Below, piece after piece: positions 33,318 to 41,014 of a stretch of DNA of 64,000 nt (position 1 is its first letter; each line of letters begins with the position of its first letter). The translations under genes and the position numbers were made by a program. Source of the stretch: Microthrixaceae bacterium (GTDB lineage: Bacteria; Actinomycetota; Acidimicrobiia; Acidimicrobiales; Microtrichaceae). The stretch is from the NCBI GenBank assembly GCA_019694615.1, contig JAIBBP010000178.1, positions 1 to 64,000 of the forward strand, given 5' to 3'. The notes below the pieces were generated by a model that was not told where the DNA came from, made no database searches, and saw nothing but the letters and a program-made list of their open reading frames with translations.

Positions 33318-34220
33318 ATGTCCGACTTCGCCACCATCCGTTACGACGTTTCCGAGGGCATCTGCACGGTCACCCTGAGCCGTCCCGATCAGCTCAACGC
33401 ATTCAACATCCCGATGATGCGGGAACTCATCGAGGCCTTCGATCGCATTGACGCCGATGACGACGTTCGCGTGGTGATCGTGACGGGCTCGGGCCGGGCG
33501 TTCTGTGCCGGCGCCGACCTCGCGTCCGGTTCAGGCTCGTTCGACTACGACGGGCCAGTATCCAACGACGAGACGGCAGAGTTCGAAGGTGCGGTGGGAG
33601 GGCGAGCGAAGGGCCAACCGCTTCGCGACGCTGGAGGGATCCTGACGCTCCGCATCTTCCGCTGCCGCAAGCCGGTGATCGCCGCGATCAACGGACATGC
33701 CGTTGGGATCGGTGCGACGATGACACTCCCGATGGACATCCGACTCGCGTCGGTAGAAGCGAAGATCGGGTTCGTGTTCGCCGCGCGCGGCATCGTGCCC
33801 GAGGCGTGTTCGAGCTGGTTCCTACCCCGTCTCGTCGGGATCTCCCAGGCAGCCGAGTGGATCTACACGTCGCGCGTGTTCCTTGCCGCGGAGGGTCGTG
33901 AGCGCGGGCTGATCCGCTCGGTGCACGACCCCGACGAGCTCATGCCCGCGGCCCGCGAGTTGGCGACCGAGATCGTCGTGAACTCGGCGCCGGTTTCGGT
34001 GGCGCTCAGTCGAATGATGCTCTGGCGAATGCTCGGCGCGTCACATCCAATGGATGCGCACCGGATCGACAGCCGGGCGGTTCACTTCACCGGGGCGAAA
34101 CCCGACGCACGCGAAGGCATCGGCGCCTTCTTCGAGAAGAGGCAACCACACTGGTCGATGAGCGTGAGCGACGACTTGCCTGACTTCGTGCCGTGGTGGG
34201 ACGAGCCGACCTTCAGTTGA
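33318..34220 (+). CDS. Enoyl-CoA hydratase/isomerase family protein (crotonase fold)
   Basis: This 300-residue crotonase superfamily protein has SRPDQLNAFNIPMM, the first oxyanion-hole segment GSGRAFCAGADLASGSG, and the second NGHAVGIGATMTLPMDIR. GIVPEACSSWFLPRLVG carries a Glu at the usual catalytic region. The family hydrates 2-enoyl-CoA or performs related acyl-CoA reactions. No other fatty-acid genes are adjacent, so the substrate cannot be assigned. Length and motifs are complete. Confidence 0.88.
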   Translation: MSDFATIRYDVSEGICTVTLSRPDQLNAFNIPMMRELIEAFDRIDADDDVRVVIVTGSGRAFCAGADLASGSGSFDYDGPVSNDETAEFEGAVGGRAKGQPLRDAGGILTLRIFRCRKPVIAAINGHAVGIGATMTLPMDIRLASVEAKIGFVFAARGIVPEACSSWFLPRLVGISQAAEWIYTSRVFLAAEGRERGLIRSVHDPDELMPAARELATEIVVNSAPVSVALSRMMLWRMLGASHPMDAHRIDSRAVHFTGAKPDAREGIGAFFEKRQPHWSMSVSDDLPDFVPWWDEPTFS

Positions 34221-34244
34221 TCGTCGGCCGGCCGGGTCGGCCGG

Positions 34245-34802
34245 TCACGGCTTCCACTTGATGTTGCAACCGAGGCTCGGGTGTTGGTCGTCGGCCGGCG
34301 AGCTCCCTGCGAGTAACGCATCAACCGCTGCCTTGAGGTCGGAGCCAGTTACGGGCACATCGTTGGACGGTCGGGAACCATCGAACTGTCCGCGGTAGGC
34401 GAGCCGGCGTTGACCGTCGAACACGAAGAGGTCGGGAGTGCACGCTGCGCTGTAGGCACGTGCGACGTCCTGGCTCTCGTCGTAGAGGTAGTGGAAGTCC
34501 CAGCCGTAGGAGCGGGCGGTGCTCGCCATCAGCGGCGGGGCATCGTCGGGGTACGCGGCGACGTCGTTGGACATGATGCCGACGACCGCTGTGCCACGAG
34601 CCAGGAACCGCTGAGTTACGAGACCCAACTCGCGCCCGATGTGTTTCACGTAGGGGCAGTGGTTGGAGAGGAACATCACCACCAGCGCGGGTGCGCTCCC
34701 GGCGATGTCGTCCAAGGTGTGCAGCGCCCCGTCGGGGTCGGGGAGCGCGAAATCCGGCGCGGGAGTGCCGAGCGGCAACATGGCGGAGGGAGTGGCGACC
34801 AT
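34245..34802 (-). CDS. AhpC/TSA-type redoxin (thioredoxin-like) protein
   Basis: This encodes about 185 residues. The thioredoxin fold begins at LGTPAPDFALPDPDG. The active-site region is FLSNHCPYVKHIGREL, with a single peroxidatic-type Cys, and the C-terminal CNIKWK motif is characteristic of this redoxin subgroup. CTPDLFVFD is the cis-proline segment. The start at 34802 lies 7 nt after TAGTTT on the minus strand, a leaderless arrangement. A longer frame to 34931 runs through the adjacent hairpin and is not credible. The peroxide or thiol substrate is unknown. Confidence 0.82.
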   Translation of the reverse strand: MVATPSAMLPLGTPAPDFALPDPDGALHTLDDIAGSAPALVVMFLSNHCPYVKHIGRELGLVTQRFLARGTAVVGIMSNDVAAYPDDAPPLMASTARSYGWDFHYLYDESQDVARAYSAACTPDLFVFDGQRRLAYRGQFDGSRPSNDVPVTGSDLKAAVDALLAGSSPADDQHPSLGCNIKWKP

Positions 34803-34809
34803 GGACGTC

Positions 34810-34815
34810 AAACTA
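34810..34815 (-). promoter_or_regulatory. Leaderless-type -10 element of the redoxin gene
   Basis: TAGTTT on the minus strand ends 7 nt before the ATG at 34802. A -35 element at normal spacing would fall near 34833-34838, at the edge of hairpin E. Confidence 0.4.
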
Positions 34816-34835
34816 CCTCCGGGCCCCCTTCCACC

Positions 34836-34887
34836 GGTTCTGTGTTGCGAGGCCGCCCCTCCAGGGGCGGCCTCGCAACACAGAACC
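34836..34887. repeat. Long hairpin between two divergent promoters (hairpin E)
   Basis: Arms 34836-34860 and 34863-34887 pair perfectly over 25 bp around a 2-nt loop; three more pairs follow after one mismatch. The left arm begins GGTTCTGTGTTGCGAGGCCG. It lies between the divergent redoxin and DUF2207 genes, upstream of both -10 elements, so it would not be transcribed from either promoter and cannot end either transcript. The outer GTTCTGT/ACAGAAC matches hairpins B, C, D and F. Confidence 0.75.
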
Positions 34888-34903
34888 AGTGAGGCGTCGC
34901 CGG

Positions 34904-34909
34904 TAGCCT
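34904..34909 (+). promoter_or_regulatory. Leaderless-type -10 element of the DUF2207 gene
   Basis: TAGCCT ends 9 nt before the ATG at 34919. The matching -35 position (about 34881-34886, CAGAAC) falls inside the right arm of hairpin E. Confidence 0.4.
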
Positions 34910-34918
34910 GACGGCGCG

Positions 34919-36829
34919 ATGGCCCGAACACGCTTTGTCCTACTCGTCGTTTCCGTGATCGTGGTGTTCGTCGGTGGAGCTCGTTCCGTTTCGGCGTCTC
35001 CGAACCAGAGCGGCTTCGAACGCATCGACTCGTTCGATTCGACGATCACCGTCAACCGCGACGGGTCGGCGGACATCACCGAGGTCATCGCCTATGACTT
35101 CGGGTCGGCGAGTCGACACGGCATCGAGCGGTTCATCCCGACGGTGTTTCCGTGGAGCGGCAAGCTGCCCGACGACGCGTCGCCGGGAGCCCAGTACGAC
35201 CGTGTCACGCCGATCTCCGACGTGAGCGTGTCGGCGAGCACCGGAACGCCGGCAGACGTCGAGGAGTCCCACGAGAACGGCGTGACCAGGCTTCGCATCG
35301 GCGATCCCGACCGGACGATCACCGGTGCACACACCTACACGATCCGATATCGGATCGCAGGGGTTCTGAACGCGTTCGAAGGCCACGACGAGCTCTACCT
35401 GAACGTCTCTGGCAACGAGTGGCGGGTGCCGTTCTCAGAGTTGACCGCCACGGTGAAGGCGCCGGGAGCGATCTCACGAATCGCGTGCTTCGCCGGACCC
35501 GCGGGGTCTCAACTCCCCTGTGAGTCGTCGACCAAGAACGACAGTTCGACTGGCGGCGTGGCGACGTTCCGCCAGGACGCAGTGTCCGCCTTCGAAGGTC
35601 TGACAGTGGTCGTGGCGTTCCCGAAGGGCGTCGTCGAGGATCCCGAGTCGACCCGAATCCTACGCGAGCGGTGGTCGATCTCCTCGGCGTTTCGACTGAA
35701 CGCCGCGACCGGTTCCGCAGCGGGCGCGGTGCTGTTGGGCGGGGTCGGGCTCGTCGGTCTTCTCGGTTATCGGGTTGGGCGGGATCGGCGCTACCGCGGC
35801 AGCGTCGTTGACGCGGCGTTCGGCAACGACTCCGGGGACGAGGGTCGTATCCCGCTGTTCGACAGGCCCGGCGATACCGTTGAGTTCGTCCCGCCGGAGG
35901 GCGTTCGGCCTGGACACATGGGAACCCTGTGGGACGAGCAGGCCAACCACCTCGACGTGTCGGCGATGATCGTCGACTTGGCTGTTCGTGGCTGGATCCG
36001 GATCGACGAGATCGCGCCGCAGTCCGACGGATTCCTCGGGTTCGGCGGGGACAGCGGCGATTTCCAGCTCGTTCAGCTCCGTGATCCCGACACCGACCCA
36101 CTCGCCTCGGAGCTCTGGCAGGCCGAACGCACGCTGCTGTCGTCGTTGTTCGCCACGGGCGACGTGGTGAAGCTCTCTGCGCTCAAGACGAAGTTCGCAT
36201 CCAAGATGCAGATCATCCAAGGCCACCTCTATGACGACGCCGTCGAGGCTGGGTGGTTTCCGGCGCGTCCCGACACGATTCGGGGCCGTTGGGCAGGTCG
36301 CGGGTTTCTGCTCCTCCTGCTCGGGGGAGGGATCGTCGTGCTCGCTGCGAAGTTCACCCACCTCGGTCTTGTTGCGCTCCCGATTCCGCTGTTGGGACTC
36401 GTTCTCATGGGGTGCGCGAAGTACTTCCCGCACCGGACGGCGAAGGGGTCAGCGTTGCTCGGGAGGGTGCGAGGCTTCAAGGAGTTGTTCGAGGCGGGCG
36501 AAGGCGAGCGGCAGCGGTTTGCCGAACAGCACAACCTCTTTGCCCAGTACCTGCCGTACGCCATCGTCTTCGGGTGTACAGACAAATGGGCCGAGACGTT
36601 CGCCGATCTCGGCCTCAGTCCTCAGGAGATGGGCCTCGGCGTGTGGTACACGAGCCCCTACGGTTACGACCCGATTCACTTCGGCTATGCGATGGGCTCG
36701 TTCACGACGTACTCGTCGGGGTCCCTGGCGGCCGCAGCCCCGTCCTCGTCCGGTGGATCGGGCGGGTCAGGTTTCAGCGGAGGGTCCAGCGGAGGCGGGT
36801 TCGGCGGTGGTGGCGGGGGCTCCTGGTAG
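34919..36829 (+). CDS. DUF2207 family membrane protein
   Basis: This 636-residue protein is built as follows: a signal peptide (LLVVSVIVVFVGGARSVSAS); an extracellular beta-rich DUF2207 domain (FDSTITVNRDGSADITEVIAYDF-type opening, RHGIERFIPTVFPW); a helix (GAVLLGGVGLVGLLGY); a cytoplasmic domain with DVSAMIVDLAVRGWIRI; two helices (GFLLLLLGGGIVVLAA and GLVALPIPLLGLVLMG); the motif LLGRVRGFKELFE; and a Gly/Ser-rich tail ending in GGGGGSW. These match the widespread DUF2207 proteins of unknown function. The gene stands alone, with long hairpins on both sides. Confidence 0.85.
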   Translation: MARTRFVLLVVSVIVVFVGGARSVSASPNQSGFERIDSFDSTITVNRDGSADITEVIAYDFGSASRHGIERFIPTVFPWSGKLPDDASPGAQYDRVTPISDVSVSASTGTPADVEESHENGVTRLRIGDPDRTITGAHTYTIRYRIAGVLNAFEGHDELYLNVSGNEWRVPFSELTATVKAPGAISRIACFAGPAGSQLPCESSTKNDSSTGGVATFRQDAVSAFEGLTVVVAFPKGVVEDPESTRILRERWSISSAFRLNAATGSAAGAVLLGGVGLVGLLGYRVGRDRRYRGSVVDAAFGNDSGDEGRIPLFDRPGDTVEFVPPEGVRPGHMGTLWDEQANHLDVSAMIVDLAVRGWIRIDEIAPQSDGFLGFGGDSGDFQLVQLRDPDTDPLASELWQAERTLLSSLFATGDVVKLSALKTKFASKMQIIQGHLYDDAVEAGWFPARPDTIRGRWAGRGFLLLLLGGGIVVLAAKFTHLGLVALPIPLLGLVLMGCAKYFPHRTAKGSALLGRVRGFKELFEAGEGERQRFAEQHNLFAQYLPYAIVFGCTDKWAETFADLGLSPQEMGLGVWYTSPYGYDPIHFGYAMGSFTTYSSGSLAAAAPSSSGGSGGSGFSGGSSGGGFGGGGGGSW

Positions 36830-36834
36830 CGACG

Positions 36835-36914
36835 ACCCACCCACAACCTGTTCTGTTGTATGAAGCGCGCGGCTGGGCGCGCGCTTCATACAACAGAACA
36901 GGTTGTGGGTGGGT
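36835..36914. repeat. Long hairpin between DUF2207 and mscR genes (hairpin F)
   Basis: Arms 36835-36871 and 36878-36914 pair perfectly over 37 bp around a 6-nt loop (GCTGGG). The inner arm reads GTTCTGTTGTATGAAGCGCG, the same as hairpin D except CA to TG, with the matching TG to CA on the other arm. It starts 5 nt after the DUF2207 stop and could end that transcript. It also abuts a possible CAGGCT -10 element (36918-36923) for mscR. Confidence 0.75.
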
Positions 36915-36952
36915 GTGGCAGGCTGACCCCGAATCGACTGAAGGGGGCGCAG

Positions 36953-38050
36953 ATGCCGCAGGAAGTGCGTGGAGTCGTCGCGAAGGCCAAGGGGGCGCCG
37001 GTTTCGATTGAGACGATCGTGATCCCCGATCCCGGTCCCGGCGAGGTGGTCGTGGCGATTGCTGCGTGCGGTGTGTGCCACACCGATCTGCACTACCGCG
37101 AGGGCGGAATCAATGATGAGTTCCCGTTCCTCCTGGGGCACGAAGCCGCCGGGACGGTGGAGTCGGTGGGGGAAGGGGTTACCAACGTCGAGCCGGGCGA
37201 CTTCGTCGTACTCAACTGGCGTGCCGTGTGCGGGCAGTGCCGCTCGTGTCGGAAGGGCAAGCCGAACCTCTGTTTTAACACCCACAACGCGATGCAGAAG
37301 ATGACGTTGCTCGACGGAACCGAGTTGTCGCCGGCGCTCGGCATCGGCGCTTTCTGCGACAAGACGCTCGTCGCTGCCGGTCAGGCGACCAAAGTCGATC
37401 CGGCCGCGCCTGCAGCCGCCGCGGGTCTTCTCGGGTGTGGCGTGATGGCCGGACTCGGCGCTGCGATGAACACCGGTGGTGTCGGCCGTGGAGACTCGGT
37501 CGCGGTGTTCGGGTGTGGGGGTGTCGGCGACGCCGCGATCGCCGGTGCGAAGCTTGCCGGAGCCACCACGATCGTCGCCGTCGACCTCGACGATCGGAAG
37601 CTTGATTGGGCCAAGGAGTTCGGCGCCACCCACACCGTCAACTCGGGAACTTCCGACGCGGTCGCAGCCATTCAGGAGGCAACGGGAGGTTTCGGTGCCG
37701 ACGTGTGTATCGACGCGGTCGGCCACCCGGCGGTATACCGGCAGTGCTTCGAAGCCCGCGATCTCGCAGGCACGGTCGTGCTCGTGGGGGTACCCCGGCC
37801 GGACATGACGTTGGAGTTGCCGTTCATCGAGGTGTTCGGCCGAGGCGGCGCACTCAAGAGCTCGTGGTACGGCGACTGCCTGCCCGAGCGCGATTTCCCG
37901 ATGCTGATCGACCTCTACCTGCAGGGTCGACTCGATCTCGACCGGTTCGTGTCGGAGCGGATTGGCCTCGACGACGTTGAGGCCGCGTTCCACAAGATGG
38001 AGCAGGGCGAGGTCCTGCGGTCGGTCGTCGAGATCGTTCCGGGCGCCTGA
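36953..38050 (+). CDS. mscR: S-(hydroxymethyl)mycothiol dehydrogenase
   Basis: This 365-residue zinc alcohol dehydrogenase is of class III type. Catalytic zinc ligands lie in [14 protein letters not shown] near residue 41, and [12 protein letters not shown] follows. The structural zinc loop is [33 protein letters not shown] is the NAD-binding fold with an Asp downstream (AVDLDDRK). The match to mycothiol-dependent formaldehyde dehydrogenase is supported by the 1-nt overlap with a metallo-beta-lactamase-fold gene, the same pair as mycobacterial Rv2259/Rv2260. It would oxidise the mycothiol-formaldehyde adduct. GAAGGGGG precedes the ATG at 36953. Confidence 0.88.
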   Translation: MPQEVRGVVAKAKGAPVSIETIVIPDPGPGEVVVAIAACGVCHTDLHYREGGINDEFPFLLGHEAAGTVESVGEGVTNVEPGDFVVLNWRAVCGQCRSCRKGKPNLCFNTHNAMQKMTLLDGTELSPALGIGAFCDKTLVAAGQATKVDPAAPAAAAGLLGCGVMAGLGAAMNTGGVGRGDSVAVFGCGGVGDAAIAGAKLAGATTIVAVDLDDRKLDWAKEFGATHTVNSGTSDAVAAIQEATGGFGADVCIDAVGHPAVYRQCFEARDLAGTVVLVGVPRPDMTLELPFIEVFGRGGALKSSWYGDCLPERDFPMLIDLYLQGRLDLDRFVSERIGLDDVEAAFHKMEQGEVLRSVVEIVPGA

Positions 38051-38673
38051 TGTCGATCGAGCTGGTCACGACCGACGGCATTTTCAGCCTCGACGGCGAG
38101 GATTTCGACGTCACCAACAACATCTGGATCATCGGCGACGACCGTGAGGTCGTGGTCGTGGATGCGGCGCACGACCATCTGTCGATCGTGGAGGCCGTCG
38201 GGGGTCGGCGGGTACGTCGGATCCTGCTGACCCATGGACACAACGACCACATCAACGCTGCGGCGGCGCTGGCCGACGCCGTCGACGCGCCCATCGCCCT
38301 TCACCCCGACGACCGGATGCTGTGGGATGTCGTCTATCCCGACCGTTCCCCTGATATCGATCTTGCCGAGGGTGCTCGCATCGACGTGGGCGGCCACGAC
38401 CTGTCCGTGCTGCACACACCCGGCCACGCTCCGGGCTGCTGCTGCTTCTACGACGAGCGAACGGCTGTGCTGTTCAGCGGCGACACTCTGTTCTGCGGCG
38501 GCCCGGGCGCAACCGGGCGCAGCTTTTCGGATCGCCCGACCATCCTGCGGACGATCCGAGAACGACTGCTGGGGCTGCCGGGCCACACGGTGGTGCACAC
38601 GGGCCACGGCGATTCGACGACGATCGAAGCGGAGCGGCCACTTATCGAGGAGCTTGTGCGCTCCGAGTTGTGA
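38050..38673 (+). CDS. MBL-fold hydrolase, mycothiol formaldehyde pathway partner
   Basis: This 207-residue metallo-beta-lactamase-fold protein has the metal-binding motif LTHGHNDHINAA and a second His in LHTPGHAPGCCCFY. The bridging Asp is in LFSGDTLFCGG and the last His in VVHTGHGDSTT, so all metal ligands are present. The ATG overlaps the mscR stop. In mycobacteria the homologous gene follows mscR, and a thioesterase-like step releasing formate from formyl-mycothiol has been suggested; here that is inference. Its last 32 nt overlap the convergent end of nhaA. Confidence 0.87.
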   Translation: MSIELVTTDGIFSLDGEDFDVTNNIWIIGDDREVVVVDAAHDHLSIVEAVGGRRVRRILLTHGHNDHINAAAALADAVDAPIALHPDDRMLWDVVYPDRSPDIDLAEGARIDVGGHDLSVLHTPGHAPGCCCFYDERTAVLFSGDTLFCGGPGATGRSFSDRPTILRTIRERLLGLPGHTVVHTGHGDSTTIEAERPLIEELVRSEL

Positions 38674-39817
38674 CCCACAGCGCGATCGAACCGAACGCTG
38701 CTGCGAGGGTCGAGCCGACGAGTATCGCGAGTTTTGCCGACGGTGCGGAGGCGCCGTCGAGGGCCAAGTCCGCGATGAAGATCGACACGGTGAAACCCAC
38801 GCCACCCACAACTCCGATTGCGACGATCTGGGCTATGCCAACACCGGTGGGAAGGTCGAGGCCCATCCGTCGACCGAGCCACGTTGCCGCGGTGATTCCG
38901 ACGGGCTTGCCGACCACGAGGCCGACCACGATCGCCCATGACATCCGCGACGACGCTGCGCCGGCAAGCGCGTCGCCCCCGAGATCGATCCCGGCGTTTG
39001 CGAGCGCGAACAACGGCACGATCACCAGACTCGTCCATGGGTGAAGCCGATGCTCGATCCGTTCGATGCGCGACACCGGGGTCAGTAGGCCCATGACGAC
39101 GCCGGCGATCGTTGCGTGTACCCCGGCCTCGTGGGTGAACCACCACATCGTGACACCGAGGATGACGAAGCCGGCACCGAAGTCGGGCCGCACCCGGCTG
39201 AGCCCGACGACCATGAGCGCACAGCCGACGGCACCGAGGAGGTAGCCGGCGTTCAGCCCGGAGCTGTAGGCGACGGCGATGACGGCGATGGCCCCGATAT
39301 CGTCCACGATGGCGAGCGCCAGCAGGAACACCTTCGCTCCGGTGGGAACACGTCGGCCGAACGCGGTGAGGACGCCCAGAGCGAGGGCGATGTCGGTCGC
39401 CATCGGGATCGCCCAGCCGCGGGAGGCGCTGCTGGGAGCGACGAGCAGGTAGATCGCCGCCGGCCCAACCATTCCGCCGAGCGCGGCGATCGCGGGGAGC
39501 GCCGCGGTGCGCACCGATGCGAGCTCGCCGTCGATCATCTCGCGCTTGATCTCGAGCCCGACGACGAGGAAGAACAACGTCATCAGGCCGTCCCCGATCC
39601 AGGCGTGTACGTCGAGATCGAGGCCTAGGCTTCCGATCCCGACGTTGGACCGCGTGTGGAGCAAGGACTCATACGTCTCGCTCCACGGTGAGTTCGCCCA
39701 CACCAAGGCGACGACAACCGCCACGCAGATGAGTACCGCGCCAGCGACCTCGGCCGCGAGGAAGTCCCGCAGCGACCGGACGAGGAGAACGGGCGGGACC
39801 CGTTGTCGACCTGTCAA
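38642..39817 (-). CDS. nhaA: Na+/H+ antiporter NhaA
   Basis: This 391-residue antiporter has the NhaA landmarks FFLVVGLEIKREMIDGEL, PMATDIALALGVLTAFG and LLALAIVDDIGAIAVIA, the last holding the paired Asp of the ion-binding site. Later helices include KPVGITAATWLG and GGVGFTVSIFIADLA. It exports sodium in exchange for protons and suits a saline habitat. The start is a TTG at 39817 overlapping the stop of the upstream aminotransferase (TTGA). Its 3' end overlaps the MBL-fold gene by 32 nt in a tail-to-tail arrangement. Confidence 0.95.
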   Translation of the reverse strand: MTGRQRVPPVLLVRSLRDFLAAEVAGAVLICVAVVVALVWANSPWSETYESLLHTRSNVGIGSLGLDLDVHAWIGDGLMTLFFLVVGLEIKREMIDGELASVRTAALPAIAALGGMVGPAAIYLLVAPSSASRGWAIPMATDIALALGVLTAFGRRVPTGAKVFLLALAIVDDIGAIAVIAVAYSSGLNAGYLLGAVGCALMVVGLSRVRPDFGAGFVILGVTMWWFTHEAGVHATIAGVVMGLLTPVSRIERIEHRLHPWTSLVIVPLFALANAGIDLGGDALAGAASSRMSWAIVVGLVVGKPVGITAATWLGRRMGLDLPTGVGIAQIVAIGVVGGVGFTVSIFIADLALDGASAPSAKLAILVGSTLAAAFGSIALWVTTRSAQAPR

Positions 39818-40953
39818 CTGACCCGGCCGAGCGCGTCCGCGAGCCGCGCAAGCTCGTCGTCGGTCGTGATGTGATGGGGAGACAGGCGCACGGAGTCCTC
39901 GAAACCACCGCCCGCGTCACACATCGGCGGCTCCCCGGCCATGTAGCGGTTGGCGATGCCGGCGGCGACGAGGCGCTGGCTCGCCTCCGCAGCGCCGAGT
40001 GCGTCGTGGGTGAAGGTGACGATCCCGCGATCGGAGTCGGTGCCGAGCCGGCGGATCCCATTCCGGCCGTCGAGGATTGACCGGATTGCGTCACTTCGGT
40101 CCGCGATCCGTGAGGCGATGGTGTCGACTCCGATAACGAGAGCCTCGGCGGCGGCAACGCCGAGGCCGAGGAGCGCCGCGATCGGCCGCTCGAACGTCTC
40201 GAAACGCGTGGCATCGTCAGGCTGCCTGTGAACCGACGCCCCGGCGACGGTCGAACCGAAGGCCAACGACAACGGGTCGAGCGACGTCGCGATGTCGTGC
40301 CGCACCCAAGCGAAGCCGGTGCCGCGTGGTCCGCGAAGGAACTTCCGGCCCGGAGCGAACGCGACGTCGCAGCCAATTGTCCCGACATCGATCGGGAGTT
40401 GTCCGACCGTTTGTGAGATGTCGAGCACGAAGAGTGCAGCCGGCGCGGCGTCTCGTAGCGACGGGAACAATCGACCGGCATCGGTGACCGTGCCCTGATG
40501 GGTCGGCATGTGGGTGAGCAGTACCGCGTCTGTCCGCTCGTCGACCAATGAGTTCAGGGAGTCCTGGTCGACGGTTCCGTCGTCGGCGGGCGCGGCGACG
40601 TCGACGTGGAGCGGGCGGATCTGGGCCCAACGTGATAGTGCGAGCCACATCGACGAGTACGTGAAGGGGTCGACGACGATTCGGGCGGGGTGAGCGAAGA
40701 ACCCCCGATCTGCGAGGTGGGCGAACATGACGCGCTCGAAAGCGTCGGTCGCTCCACCGGCGAGCGCGATCTCGGCGGGAAGGCCGCCGACGAGCCGGGC
40801 CAACGAGCCGCGGGTCGAAGCGATCTCCGCTGCAGCTTCATCCGCCGCTTCGTACCCTCCGATCTCCTGTTCCCGTTGCAGGTGGGTCACCATCCGTCGG
40901 ACTACGGCGTCGGTGGGTGGTGACGCCCCGGCGTGGTTGAGAAAGGCGCTCAT
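39814..40953 (-). CDS. Class V aminotransferase (cysteine desulfurase/EgtE-like)
   Basis: This 379-residue PLP enzyme opens with FLNHAGASPPTDAVVRRM. ALAGGATDAFERV corresponds to the cofactor phosphate-binding turn. VLLTHMPTHQGTV, VLDISQTVGQLPIDVG (Asp that pairs with the pyridine nitrogen) and CDVAFAPGRKFLRGPRGTGF (Schiff-base Lys) follow. The C-terminal SVRLSPHHITTDDEL is typical. Families with this layout include cysteine desulfurases, isopenicillin-N epimerase and the ergothioneine lyase EgtE; sequence alone does not decide between them. The ATG at 40953 lies 7 nt after a TACTGT -10 element. Coupled to nhaA. Confidence 0.82.
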   Translation of the reverse strand: MSAFLNHAGASPPTDAVVRRMVTHLQREQEIGGYEAADEAAAEIASTRGSLARLVGGLPAEIALAGGATDAFERVMFAHLADRGFFAHPARIVVDPFTYSSMWLALSRWAQIRPLHVDVAAPADDGTVDQDSLNSLVDERTDAVLLTHMPTHQGTVTDAGRLFPSLRDAAPAALFVLDISQTVGQLPIDVGTIGCDVAFAPGRKFLRGPRGTGFAWVRHDIATSLDPLSLAFGSTVAGASVHRQPDDATRFETFERPIAALLGLGVAAAEALVIGVDTIASRIADRSDAIRSILDGRNGIRRLGTDSDRGIVTFTHDALGAAEASQRLVAAGIANRYMAGEPPMCDAGGGFEDSVRLSPHHITTDDELARLADALGRVS

Positions 40954-40960
40954 GGACGTG

Positions 40961-40966
40961 ACAGTA
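40961..40966 (-). promoter_or_regulatory. Leaderless-type -10 element of the class V aminotransferase gene
   Basis: TACTGT on the minus strand ends 7 nt before the ATG at 40953. Confidence 0.4.
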
Positions 40967-41014
40967 TCGGGCGCCCTCGGTCGCCAGTCGGGAGTTCGAG
41001 GGAGGGAGGGCGAC

